A stretch of DNA of 64,000 nucleotides from Bacillota bacterium (GTDB lineage: Bacteria; Bacillota; Clostridia; Acetivibrionales; DSM-1351): assembly GCA_023409265.1 (NCBI GenBank), contig JAEYHZ010000022.1:1-64000 (forward strand). The letters are read 5' to 3'. Below, one piece after another: positions 56,701-63,558 of the stretch. The notes below the pieces were generated by a model, which saw nothing but the letters and a program-made list of their open reading frames with translations, was not told the origin of the DNA and did no database searches. Numbering within the stretch: position 1 is the first letter of the stretch; the number at the start of each line of letters is the position of its first letter. A program made the translations under genes and the position numbers.

Positions 56701-56852
56701 TGATGGCAGGGACTGGTTCCGGAAGCTGCGGACCTGCACTGGCCGAAAAATACAGAATACCCTCCGGGCCATTTACTTTTAGCTTCAGAATGAAGCCGGT
56801 ATTCTTTGAAGAAATCAATCTGCCTGAGGAAATTAGAAAGGAAATTGTATGA
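53790..56852 (+). CDS. GH2 beta-galactosidase, LacZ type
   Basis: 1020 residues from ATG 53790 with GAAAGGGG seven bases upstream; ATG 53757, overlapping the mannosidase stop, is in frame but has no site of its own. Domains: N-terminal sugar-binding (about 40-210), Ig-like, TIM barrel with acid/base Glu438 in WSLGNESS and nucleophile Glu508 in ILCEYCHAMGNGPG, and C-terminal Bgal_small_N (about 715-1005). No signal peptide. It could prefer beta-galactosides at the ends of glycans rather than lactose. Confidence 0.94.
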   Translation: MNFIEKYWENPDKLHVNCIKPRSYFIPYDTKEKALTGIRGTSEYFKSLNGKWNFKYCSSVENVEDGFYEKDFQCAGWDSLEVPSNWQLTGLYDKPNYTNLDYPITLDPPYVPNENPTGLYCRDFYIKTLAPATRLVFEGVDSCFYVWVNGRFVGYSQVSHMTSEFDITSYVCRGQNRIAVMVLKWCDGTYLEDQDKWRLSGIFRDVYLLQENENHVEDIFVETGLNTSDKGAALNCNIKMSKSLQTGLKVLLEDASGDRVFETCLKIAGETDFQYELKDVQLWSAENPYLYRLFIQHGEEIILQKVGFRKIEVKDSAICINGVPVKFKGVNRHDFHPELGFSVRLAHMKQDLLLMKQHNINAIRTAHYPNDPRFLELCDEMGFYVMDEADFESHGAGNEYNLVSDNPIFLKSCLDRMERMVERDKNHASVVIWSLGNESSYGENHLAMADWTKERDNSRLLHYERAFDQTRLDTGCLDMYSRMYSSVEWIENTFLKMENEGRPLILCEYCHAMGNGPGDLKEYWDLFYSSKRLAGGFVWEWNDHGIFTKFYGGDFGDEPNDRNFCLDGLVYPDRTPHTGLLELKQIIAPIKVELCSTDPFIVKVLNLYDFTDLSHIDLHWIVERDGIPVKKAVVAMPATAPQKSLELQLDINTSSLSDGRYFLNLYFTTNKAAMWLEAGHCLYNCQFELPVQISKRVVEQSSMNKLDVIHGSNEILVAGDEFEYKFNSISGQLSEVIFRGIKMLEDEFKVSIWRAPIDNDMHESGKWREERYDKMKQHVYEVKTERLSPQAVQVISSISLGAYSKLPVIKGRVIYTVYGTGDCIVTFEGDLRKDVFYRGDNYLESERATEDIYLPRLGLSFSMPKGNETVEYFGYGPHESYIDKHCSTLKSRYLTTVDQLFENYLKPQENGSHWQTEWLTVRTQLETGLLFVGMDNFTFNAAHFTPEDLTLAAHAHELSPREETIVHMDYMMAGTGSGSCGPALAEKYRIPSGPFTFSFRMKPVFFEEINLPEEIRKEIV

Positions 56853-58312
56853 TGGAAAAAAGTATAGATATTCCGGGTGTTAAAACAGTCCTTCCTATTA
56901 AACAGCTCGCCTCTGTAAAACCCCATCCAAGGCAAATTGCATGGCAACAGCTCGGGTTTTACGGCTTCATACATTTTGGAGTCAATACCTTTACAGATGA
57001 GGAATGGGGAAGCGGCAAGGAATCTCCTGAAATTTTCAATCCTGTACAGCTTGATGCAGACCAATGGGTAAGGGCTATGAAGGCTGCAGGTATGTCGGGG
57101 TTGATTCTAACCTGCAAACATCATGACGGATTTTGTCTGTGGCCCAGCAAATATACTGAGCACTCTGTTAAAAACAGTCGGTGGAAAAACGGAGCAGGTG
57201 ATGTTGTCAGGGAGGTTTCCAGAGCTTGCAGCAGGGAAGGACTTAAGTTTGGAGTCTATCTTTCCCCATGGGACATGCATGAAAAGAAATATGGAGAAAC
57301 TCAGGCATACAATGATCACTTTGTTAATCAGCTGGAGGAGCTTTTGACCAACTATGGCGAGGTCTTCTGTGTCTGGTTCGACGGTGCCTGCGGCGTTGGT
57401 GAAAACGGTCAGAGACAGCAATACGACTGGGAACGCTATTACCAAGTGATTCGTCGTCTCCAACCCAATGCCGTAATATCAGTTTGCGGGCCGGACGTCC
57501 GCTGGTGCGGTAATGAAGCCGGACATTGCAGATCATCGGAATGGAGTGTGGTACCGGCCTTGCTTCAGGATCTGGAAAAGATACAGGATGCCTCTCAAAA
57601 AGTTGATGACGGTACTTTTAGAAAAAAAGTAACCTCGGGTGATGAAGATCTGGGCAGCAGAAAAGCTATAGCAGAAACAGATGACCTGGTTTGGTATCCT
57701 GCTGAAATCAATACCTCCATACGTCCGGGATGGTTTTACCACAGTGAAGAGGACGGGTCTCTTATGGACTTGCAGGAGTTTAAAAATATCTATATGGGGT
57801 CTGTTGGAGGAAATGGCTGTTTCCTGCTTAACATTCCGCCTGACCGCAGGGGATTGCTCCATGAAAATGACGTGGAAAGGCTACGGCAATTCGGAAAATT
57901 AATAAATGATTGGTTTTCGGAAAATTTAGCCGAAGGCTCATTTGTTAAGGCCAGTGAAACCTTGGATAAGGAACATGCTGCGGAAAATATCCTTGAACAA
58001 TCCTCAGGCAAGTATTGGTGTCCGGGAGAAGGAATTGAAACTGCTGATATTATAGTAACCTTGAAACAAAAAAGTACAATTGACACTGTAGTTTTAATGG
58101 AACATATTGCTGTTGGGCAGCGTATTGAAGAATTTGAAATAATCATAGAGAATGAAGGAAATCAAAATACAATATATTCAGGCACTACAATCGGATATAA
58201 GCGTATTTGCACTTTTACGCGGGTACCTGCTGAGCGGGTTGTCATCAGAATTATTCAGGCAAGGTGGCAGCCTACTCTGGAGTTTGTAGGCTTCTACAAT
58301 TCAGCCATATAG
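56849..58312 (+). CDS. GH29 alpha-L-fucosidase with C-terminal beta-sandwich
   Basis: 487 residues. Its ATG overlaps the galactosidase TGA by four bases (ATGATGG), implying translational coupling; the adjacent second ATG at 56852 is an alternative. The barrel has LTCKHHDGFCLWPSKYTEHSV near 90 and nucleophile Asp178 in VWFDGACG; the C-terminal 120 residues form the beta-sandwich. The sequence is of the type often active on alpha-1,3/1,4-fucosides, but specificity cannot be read. No signal peptide. Completes a mannosidase-galactosidase-fucosidase set. Confidence 0.92.
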   Translation: MMEKSIDIPGVKTVLPIKQLASVKPHPRQIAWQQLGFYGFIHFGVNTFTDEEWGSGKESPEIFNPVQLDADQWVRAMKAAGMSGLILTCKHHDGFCLWPSKYTEHSVKNSRWKNGAGDVVREVSRACSREGLKFGVYLSPWDMHEKKYGETQAYNDHFVNQLEELLTNYGEVFCVWFDGACGVGENGQRQQYDWERYYQVIRRLQPNAVISVCGPDVRWCGNEAGHCRSSEWSVVPALLQDLEKIQDASQKVDDGTFRKKVTSGDEDLGSRKAIAETDDLVWYPAEINTSIRPGWFYHSEEDGSLMDLQEFKNIYMGSVGGNGCFLLNIPPDRRGLLHENDVERLRQFGKLINDWFSENLAEGSFVKASETLDKEHAAENILEQSSGKYWCPGEGIETADIIVTLKQKSTIDTVVLMEHIAVGQRIEEFEIIIENEGNQNTIYSGTTIGYKRICTFTRVPAERVVIRIIQARWQPTLEFVGFYNSAI

Positions 58313-58348
58313 CAGCTTCAAATCTGAATGCTGAAATCACATTCATTG

Positions 58349-58388
58349 GAAGACATTGCGCTGTGGATTTAAACAGCACAATGTCTTC
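58349..58388 (+). terminator. hairpin between the fucosidase and MATE genes
   Basis: GAAGACATTGCGCTGT (58349-58364) pairs with ACAGCACAATGTCTTC (58373-58388) with one mismatch. A run of only TTT follows, so partial termination is likely, leaving reduced read-through to the exporter gene. Confidence 0.6.
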
Positions 58389-58445
58389 TTTGATGTGGGC
58401 TGCTTTTATAATATTAAATACATTTTTGAAGGGAGGCACAAATGG

Positions 58446-59828
58446 ATGAAGAATAAAATGAGATCGGCAGCTGATTATGTAAAGGGTAAGTGGGCTATGT
58501 ACAGCGCAATTTTAATTCTTGCGGCACCGATAACTTTACAAAACCTGGCATCATCCTCTCTGGGGATGGTTAATACATTAATGCTTGGAAAAGCCGGGGA
58601 TTCCGTTATTGCAGCTGTAGGTCTTGTAAACCAGTACTTTTTTAATTTTACTCTTATAATGGCAGGTATATCCTCGGGATGCGGTGTATTCATATCCCAG
58701 TTTTTCGGGCAGGAGAATTATAAAAACATTCGTAAGACACTGACATTGTCTGTAATCTGCAATTTGATAATCGCAGTTCCCTTCAGTATAATCAGCTTCT
58801 TTATACCGGATTCTGTAATGCAAATATTCACAAAGGAGCCGGAATTGATAAATATAGGTAGTACCTATATGAGAATTATTCTGTTCTCTGTATTACCCCT
58901 GTGCATCAGCTGGGTGCTGGCGGCTGCACTGAGAAGCCTCCATGAAACAAAGCTGCCCATGATAGCGGGTATATCAGCGCTGGTATGCAACACTCTGTTG
59001 AATTTTGTTCTTATATTCGGGGCTTTTGGATTTCCGGCACTGGGATATATGGGAGCTGCATATTCAACTCTGATCTCAAGAGTTATAGAGTGTGTGATAC
59101 TTGTAATTGCATTTAGAAAATATATAAGCAGATACTTTTCAATAAATATGAAGTTTTTTATGATTAAAATTGATGGGGCATTTGCAAAACTTTTTTTAAG
59201 TACAACCCTGCATATGACACTTAATGACTGGTTATATGGACTTGCAACCACGGTGTATATGATCGCCTATGCACATGCCGGGGTTGAAGCCCTTACAGCA
59301 TTACAGGTAGCAGGAACAATTCAAAACATGACCTTTGTCCTGATTGGGGGTTACTCGGCTGCCGTCTCTATTACAATTGGCAAACAGGTGGGGGCGAACA
59401 AGCTGGAGGAAGCTTACAGGGATGGTTTCAGATATTTAAAAATGGCTTTTGCACTGGGAATTTTCTGTGGTGGCATAGTAGCTGCAATCAGCCCTTTGGC
59501 AGCCGGCCTGTTTGATTTATCCGAAAAATCCTACAGCCTGGTTTTAAAAATTCTTGCTGTATATGCCATATTTATGTGCATTAGATTTTTTAACTATATC
59601 TCTCTTGCAGGTGTATTCAGAGGAAGCTGTGATACACGTTGGGTAATGTTCCTTGAACTGACCACAGTATGGGTCATTGCTGTGCCGCTTGCATTTCTCG
59701 GTGCATACGTGTTTAAACTTGAAATTCACTATATGCTGTTGCTTGTTATGATTGAAGAAGTAGTAAAGGCAGCATTTATTATACCTAGAATGAAATCAAG
59801 AAAATGGCTAAAGCCTATACAATTATAG
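58446..59828 (+). CDS. MATE family multidrug/metabolite exporter
   Basis: 460 residues from ATG 58446, with GGGAGG nine bases upstream; a longer frame from 58356 starts inside a hairpin. Twelve hydrophobic segments in two MatE repeats (about 20-180 and 240-400). AAPITLQNLASSSLGMVNTLM begins helix 1 as in NorM/DinF-like members. Expected to export cationic or other small molecules by Na+ or H+ antiport. Its place after glycan hydrolases is unusual, though the hairpin suggests separate control. Its last codons seed the tandem repeats that follow. Confidence 0.88.
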   Translation: MKNKMRSAADYVKGKWAMYSAILILAAPITLQNLASSSLGMVNTLMLGKAGDSVIAAVGLVNQYFFNFTLIMAGISSGCGVFISQFFGQENYKNIRKTLTLSVICNLIIAVPFSIISFFIPDSVMQIFTKEPELINIGSTYMRIILFSVLPLCISWVLAAALRSLHETKLPMIAGISALVCNTLLNFVLIFGAFGFPALGYMGAAYSTLISRVIECVILVIAFRKYISRYFSINMKFFMIKIDGAFAKLFLSTTLHMTLNDWLYGLATTVYMIAYAHAGVEALTALQVAGTIQNMTFVLIGGYSAAVSITIGKQVGANKLEEAYRDGFRYLKMAFALGIFCGGIVAAISPLAAGLFDLSEKSYSLVLKILAVYAIFMCIRFFNYISLAGVFRGSCDTRWVMFLELTTVWVIAVPLAFLGAYVFKLEIHYMLLLVMIEEVVKAAFIIPRMKSRKWLKPIQL

Positions 59829-59971
59829 TAAACGGTATATAATTGTAGTAACAGTATACAATCGTTTAAAGAGTATACAATCATGTAAACAGTATAAGTA
59901 TACGATCATGTAAACAGTATAAGTATACGATCATAGTAAACAGTATGCGATTATAGTAAAAAGTATACAAG
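59816..59971 (+). repeat. 19-20-bp tandem array seeded on the MATE stop region
   Basis: Unit form TATACAATCATGTAAACAG. Seven or more units begin at 59816, 59836, 59855, 59874, 59899, 59924 and 59944, with two TATAAG insertions at 59893 and 59918. The first unit contains the last three codons and the TAG stop of the MATE gene. It takes up the first third of the 473-bp gap 59829-60301; the rest holds a terminator, promoter and leader described separately. Confidence 0.85.
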
Positions 59972-60042
59972 TATAGCCAAATGGTTTACTGTTGATAAAA
60001 TAGAAGACAGTTGGGCTGGCTTGTGAAAGTAAGAATAAAGGG

Positions 60043-60071
60043 AGTCTGTAGTATATCTACGGGCTTTTTTT
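60043..60071 (+). terminator. terminator upstream of the GntR gene
   Basis: AGTCTGTAG (60043-60051) pairs with CTACGGGCT (60057-60065), including G-U pairs, around a five-base loop and is followed by TTTTTTT. Confidence 0.82.
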
Positions 60072-60110
60072 ATTTATTCTTTAGTAATGGGCAGAGCCAA
60101 TTTTTCTTGT

Positions 60111-60139
60111 TTGCATTATATTTCGAAAAGGTATATACT
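60111..60139 (+). promoter_or_regulatory. GntR gene promoter with GTATATAC operator
   Basis: TTGCAT at 60111-60116, a 17-bp spacer and TATACT at 60134-60139. GTATATAC (60131-60138) overlaps the -10. The same 8-mer recurs at three places downstream, suggesting autoregulation by the GntR/HutC protein. Confidence 0.72.
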
Positions 60140-60160
60140 TAATTGGTGAAATACTATACA

Positions 60161-60286
60161 AATGATTATCGATAACGATGCAAAGCTCAATAACCGCTAC
60201 CTTGGCACCATTGAAACGCCAAGAGGGATAAAATTTTTCTACACCCGAAAAATTTTATCCGAACCTATGCGTTATATAAAATCATT
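60161..60286 (+). ncRNA. candidate structured leader RNA (three-way junction) of the GntR gene
   Basis: Three nested helices. P1 is AATGATTATCGATAACG (60161-60177) with CGTTATATAAAATCATT (60270-60286), 14 of 17 positions paired. P2 is CTTGGC (60201-60206) with GCCAAG (60218-60223). P3 is a perfect 14-bp stem, GGATAAAATTTTTC (60226-60239) with GAAAAATTTTATCC (60247-60260). It begins about 15 nt after the predicted transcription start, and P1 ends directly before the Shine-Dalgarno TTGGAG. It could instead be a small inverted-repeat element. I match it to no known riboswitch. Confidence 0.55.
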
Positions 60287-60301
60287 GATTGGAGAAAATA
60301 G

Positions 60302-61012
60302 ATGAATAAGAATCAGGAAATTCAAGACTTTATTCTTGCTAAAATAAAAGGAAAGGAATATGAAGCCGGGACTCAGATTCCAACAGAGAATGAGCTCATG
60401 GAACAATTTAACGTCAGCCGTATGACCGTTAACAAGGCACTCAATACTCTTCGGAATAAGGGATATTTATATTCCGTAAGAGGTAAGGGAACATTTGTTA
60501 AGAAAGAAGTGGTTAATAAGAAACTGAATGAGCTGACCAGCTTTACAGAGGAAATGAAGAGCCGTGGTATTACACCGGTTACAAAAACACTAGAGCTGGC
60601 ATATACGTCAATGGGCTTTGAGGAAGAGAAGGAAAGCCTCGGATTAGAGCCCCAGGATAATATATATAAGATTGTCAGAGTAAGGTATAATAACGATTTA
60701 CCTATTGCTTTGGACGTTACTCTTCTGAATGAGAAAGTAACCGGGTCAATTGAATTTTCTGAAATGGGTACTTCTCTGTTTGAATTTTTACAAAAGAAAA
60801 TCGGTATTGAGATCAGCTACGCGGTTCAGAAAATCAAGGCAGTAAAGGCTGATGAATTCCTTTCTGTGCATCTTGAAGTCCCGGTAGGAGATCCTATACT
60901 AAAAATTACTGGTGTGACTTATGACGTGAATAACCGCCCGTTTGAATTGGTGCATACATTCTATGTGCATGATGCATACGAATTTGAGCAGATCAGTATG
61001 AAAAACACTTAA
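60302..61012 (+). CDS. GntR family regulator, HutC subfamily (UTRA domain)
   Basis: 236 residues. The winged helix (about 5-70) has FNVSRMTVNKALNTLRNKGYLYSVRGKGTFV-type sequence. The UTRA effector domain (about 85-228) has YKIVRVRYNNDLPIALDVTLL and ends in YDVNNRPFELVHTFYVHDAY. UTRA proteins sense sugar phosphates or similar small molecules. It lies upstream of a family 1 ABC importer whose promoter overlaps GTATATAC sites like that in its own promoter, so it likely represses both. Confidence 0.92.
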   Translation: MNKNQEIQDFILAKIKGKEYEAGTQIPTENELMEQFNVSRMTVNKALNTLRNKGYLYSVRGKGTFVKKEVVNKKLNELTSFTEEMKSRGITPVTKTLELAYTSMGFEEEKESLGLEPQDNIYKIVRVRYNNDLPIALDVTLLNEKVTGSIEFSEMGTSLFEFLQKKIGIEISYAVQKIKAVKADEFLSVHLEVPVGDPILKITGVTYDVNNRPFELVHTFYVHDAYEFEQISMKNT

Positions 61013-61013
61013 T

Positions 61014-61021
61014 GTATATAC
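61014..61021 (+). promoter_or_regulatory. GTATATAC site at the 3' end of the GntR gene
   Basis: TGTATATACA (61013-61022) is a perfect palindrome immediately after the GntR stop codon. A possible weak terminator, AAGACACATG with CATGGTCTT, lies at 61034-61077. Confidence 0.5.
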
Positions 61022-61167
61022 AAAATATGTGCTAAGACACATGGGTAAGAACTTCCATTATTATTGGACATGGTCTTGTTTGTGAAAAACTTATAAATAA
61101 TGTAACAAACTGCATGATGAATATAGTATAAATAAACAAGAAAATCCAAAAATTACAGTCACAAAAA

Positions 61168-61221
61168 GTATATACAAATTTCATGAAAAGTATTGAGTTT
61201 TTGTGAGTAATAGTATATACT
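61168..61221 (+). promoter_or_regulatory. importer promoter with two GTATATAC operators
   Basis: TTGAGT at 61193-61198, a 17-bp spacer and TATACT at 61216-61221. AGTATATACT (61212-61221) coincides with the -10, and another GTATATAC lies at 61168-61175, 45 bp upstream (centre to centre). The arrangement fits repression by the adjacent GntR/HutC regulator, possibly with a loop between sites. Confidence 0.75.
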
Positions 61222-61271
61222 AATCGTGTCAGGAAATTTATCATGTCACAAATAATAATTAGGAGGACAAA

Positions 61272-62582
61272 ATGAAGAAATTAGTTGTAATGTTATTATG
61301 TTTGTTGATGTTAATAAGTATAGCAGGTTGCGGTGCTGGAACTTCTTCGGCTGGCAGCACGTCAGCAGGGGAAGGTAATGCTGCTTCTGCAGAGGGTAAA
61401 CTGGTTATTTGGGCGTGGGACCAGAATCTGCCAAGTATCAATTATGCTGCTGATATGTATAAAAAAGCACATGCTGATTCTAAAATTGAAGTAGTAGTAC
61501 AAAACGTACCGGATACAGTAGACAAAATGTCAACCTTCTTTGCTTCTGGCGTAGGTAAAGACCTGCCCGACATGGTGTTGATGGATAACATTCAAATTCA
61601 GACATTTCTTCAACAATTCCCGGACAAGTTTGTAAACCTGTCTAAGATGGGCTTTGATCAATATAAGGATAAATTTTCAAAAGCACACCTCGAACTCCTG
61701 TCACATGAAGGTTCACTTTATGCATTCCCATTCGACGTTGCACCAATGATGCTGGAAGTTAATACTGAAATCATGAAAAAAGCTAATGTTGACCCTGCGA
61801 GTCTGGTTACCTGGGATGATTTCTCAAATGCAGCTGCTGCAGTTAATAAAGCCGGATATGCCATGCACGTGAAGTTTGCCGAAAATGAAGTTATTGGAAT
61901 GATGCAGTCTGCAGGTGTTGGTATTTTTGATTCAGAACGTAATATTGATCTATTGAATCCTAAAGTTGTAGAGGTTATTGAGAAATATATGAAACTTCAG
62001 TCAACAAATGCTTCTGACAAAGTAATAGAAGATGGAGCTAAATTTGGTGAAGAAAAGGTTGCAACAATGTTGAAGCCAGCCTGGTCAATCGGTGAAGATA
62101 TACCGGTTCAAAAATCACTTAACGGTAAAGTTACTTTAATACCAATGCCAAAAATAAAGAATGAAACAGGATATACAAGTTCTGCAAACAATGGAGGAAG
62201 TTCCTTCTTCATACTTGAATCATCTAAAGTAAAGGATGCAGCTTACGAAATAGGAAAATATATTACTACTGAACTGGAATCCCAGAAAATTGCATTATCA
62301 AAAGGTTTGATGCCAGGATATCTGCCGTCTGCAGAACTGCCTGAGTTTACAGCAGGTGTGGAATACTTCAGCGGTCAGCCTATATGGAAATTGCTAAGTG
62401 ATTCTTCAGCACAAACTCTACCTATTTATGTAAACGAATACTATTCATCTGCCAAGGAAACCTTCAAAAATACCTTGATAGATGCAGTAAAAGCGGGTAC
62501 AGACAAGAGTGCAAAAGATTTATTAAAAGAAACAGCCGATGCAATTGCAGCACAATCAGGACTCAAAGTAAAAGCATACTAA
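61272..62582 (+). CDS. family 1 extracellular sugar-binding lipoprotein
   Basis: 436 residues. Lipoprotein signal with ISIAGC and modified Cys20, then a Ser/Gly/Ala-rich tether (to about 42) and a MalE-like fold. WAWDQNLPSI, VPDTVDKMSTFFASGVGKDLPDMVLMD and FPFDVAPMMLEVN are typical of oligosaccharide-binding proteins. AGGAGGAC precedes ATG. First gene of an importer followed by two permeases; no ATPase gene is visible before the edge, which is common because such importers share an MsmK-type ATPase. Confidence 0.92.
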   Translation: MKKLVVMLLCLLMLISIAGCGAGTSSAGSTSAGEGNAASAEGKLVIWAWDQNLPSINYAADMYKKAHADSKIEVVVQNVPDTVDKMSTFFASGVGKDLPDMVLMDNIQIQTFLQQFPDKFVNLSKMGFDQYKDKFSKAHLELLSHEGSLYAFPFDVAPMMLEVNTEIMKKANVDPASLVTWDDFSNAAAAVNKAGYAMHVKFAENEVIGMMQSAGVGIFDSERNIDLLNPKVVEVIEKYMKLQSTNASDKVIEDGAKFGEEKVATMLKPAWSIGEDIPVQKSLNGKVTLIPMPKIKNETGYTSSANNGGSSFFILESSKVKDAAYEIGKYITTELESQKIALSKGLMPGYLPSAELPEFTAGVEYFSGQPIWKLLSDSSAQTLPIYVNEYYSSAKETFKNTLIDAVKAGTDKSAKDLLKETADAIAAQSGLKVKAY

Positions 62583-62628
62583 AATAATTTAATTAAAATA
62601 GTAACAGAATAGTTATAGTAAATAATAT

Positions 62629-62650
62629 AATGGGAGCTTTGGCTCCCATT
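62629..62650 (+). promoter_or_regulatory. intercistronic hairpin after the binding-protein gene
   Basis: AATGGGAGC (62629-62637) and GCTCCCATT (62642-62650) form a perfect 9-bp stem with a four-base TTTG loop, followed by GATTTT. Likely stabilises the binding-protein mRNA or terminates partially. Confidence 0.72.
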
Positions 62651-62681
62651 GATTTTAAAGTCCACTAAAGGGGGATGCACT

Positions 62682-63557
62682 ATGAAAAAGATGAGTTTAA
62701 AAATGACTCCCCAAAATGCACCATATTATTTTATGGCACCGGGTATTATATTGTTTGGTGTATTTGGAGCATATCCAATCATCGCCAGCTTCTTATACAG
62801 TTTTCAAGAAAAAATCGGCTCTAAAAGTACATCTTTCATTGGAATTGATAATTACATTAAAGCCTTTAAAGACGATGTATTTCTACTAAGTTTAAAAAAT
62901 ATTTTTATTATATTTTTAATGCATGCACCTCTTATGATTTTCTTGTCACTGGCTCTGGCGCATATCCTGAATTCTAGAACCACCAAATTTAAAAATGGAT
63001 TCAGGACGGCATTTTTTCTTCCAAACGTAACTAATGCCGTAGCATATACCATGCTGTTCAAGATATTGTTATCAAATGATGGTGTGGTCAATGGAATTCT
63101 TACTAAAATGAATATTTCACCTATTCAATGGCTTTCTGATCAGACCAGTGCAAAGTGGGTTATATCAATTATGATTATCTGGCGTTGGTTAGGCTATAAT
63201 ATGGTTATTTTCCTGGCCGCCATGCAAAGTATAACCGAAGATGTTTATGAGGCGGCCGATATAGATGGTGCAAGTAAGATTCAACAGTTTTTCAAAATTA
63301 CAGTCCCTCTTATGAAAAATCCTATAATTTTTACAATCGTGATGACTGTAAGCGGTACTTTGAATCTCTTTGCAGAAAGTCAGCTGCTTGTACAGGGAGG
63401 TCCGAATTACGGCACAATGACACCAGCTCTGGAGATCTACACCGTAGCATGGAAGCAGTTTAACTTTGGATATGCCTCTGCGTTAAGTTATATTGTATCG
63501 TTGATTACAATAGTAATAGCATTTGTTCAGTTCAATCTGGGAAAGGAGAAAGACTGA
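62682..63557 (+). CDS. sugar ABC transporter permease, MalF/UgpA type
   Basis: 291 residues from ATG 62682, preceded by AAAGGGGGA; an in-frame ATG at 62649 lies in the hairpin region. Six transmembrane helices. The EAA loop reads EAADIDGASKIQQFFKITVPLM near 198-219, diagnostic of binding-protein-dependent permeases. It partners with the next gene to form the translocation pore. Confidence 0.93.
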   Translation: MKKMSLKMTPQNAPYYFMAPGIILFGVFGAYPIIASFLYSFQEKIGSKSTSFIGIDNYIKAFKDDVFLLSLKNIFIIFLMHAPLMIFLSLALAHILNSRTTKFKNGFRTAFFLPNVTNAVAYTMLFKILLSNDGVVNGILTKMNISPIQWLSDQTSAKWVISIMIIWRWLGYNMVIFLAAMQSITEDVYEAADIDGASKIQQFFKITVPLMKNPIIFTIVMTVSGTLNLFAESQLLVQGGPNYGTMTPALEIYTVAWKQFNFGYASALSYIVSLITIVIAFVQFNLGKEKD

Positions 63558-63558
63558 T

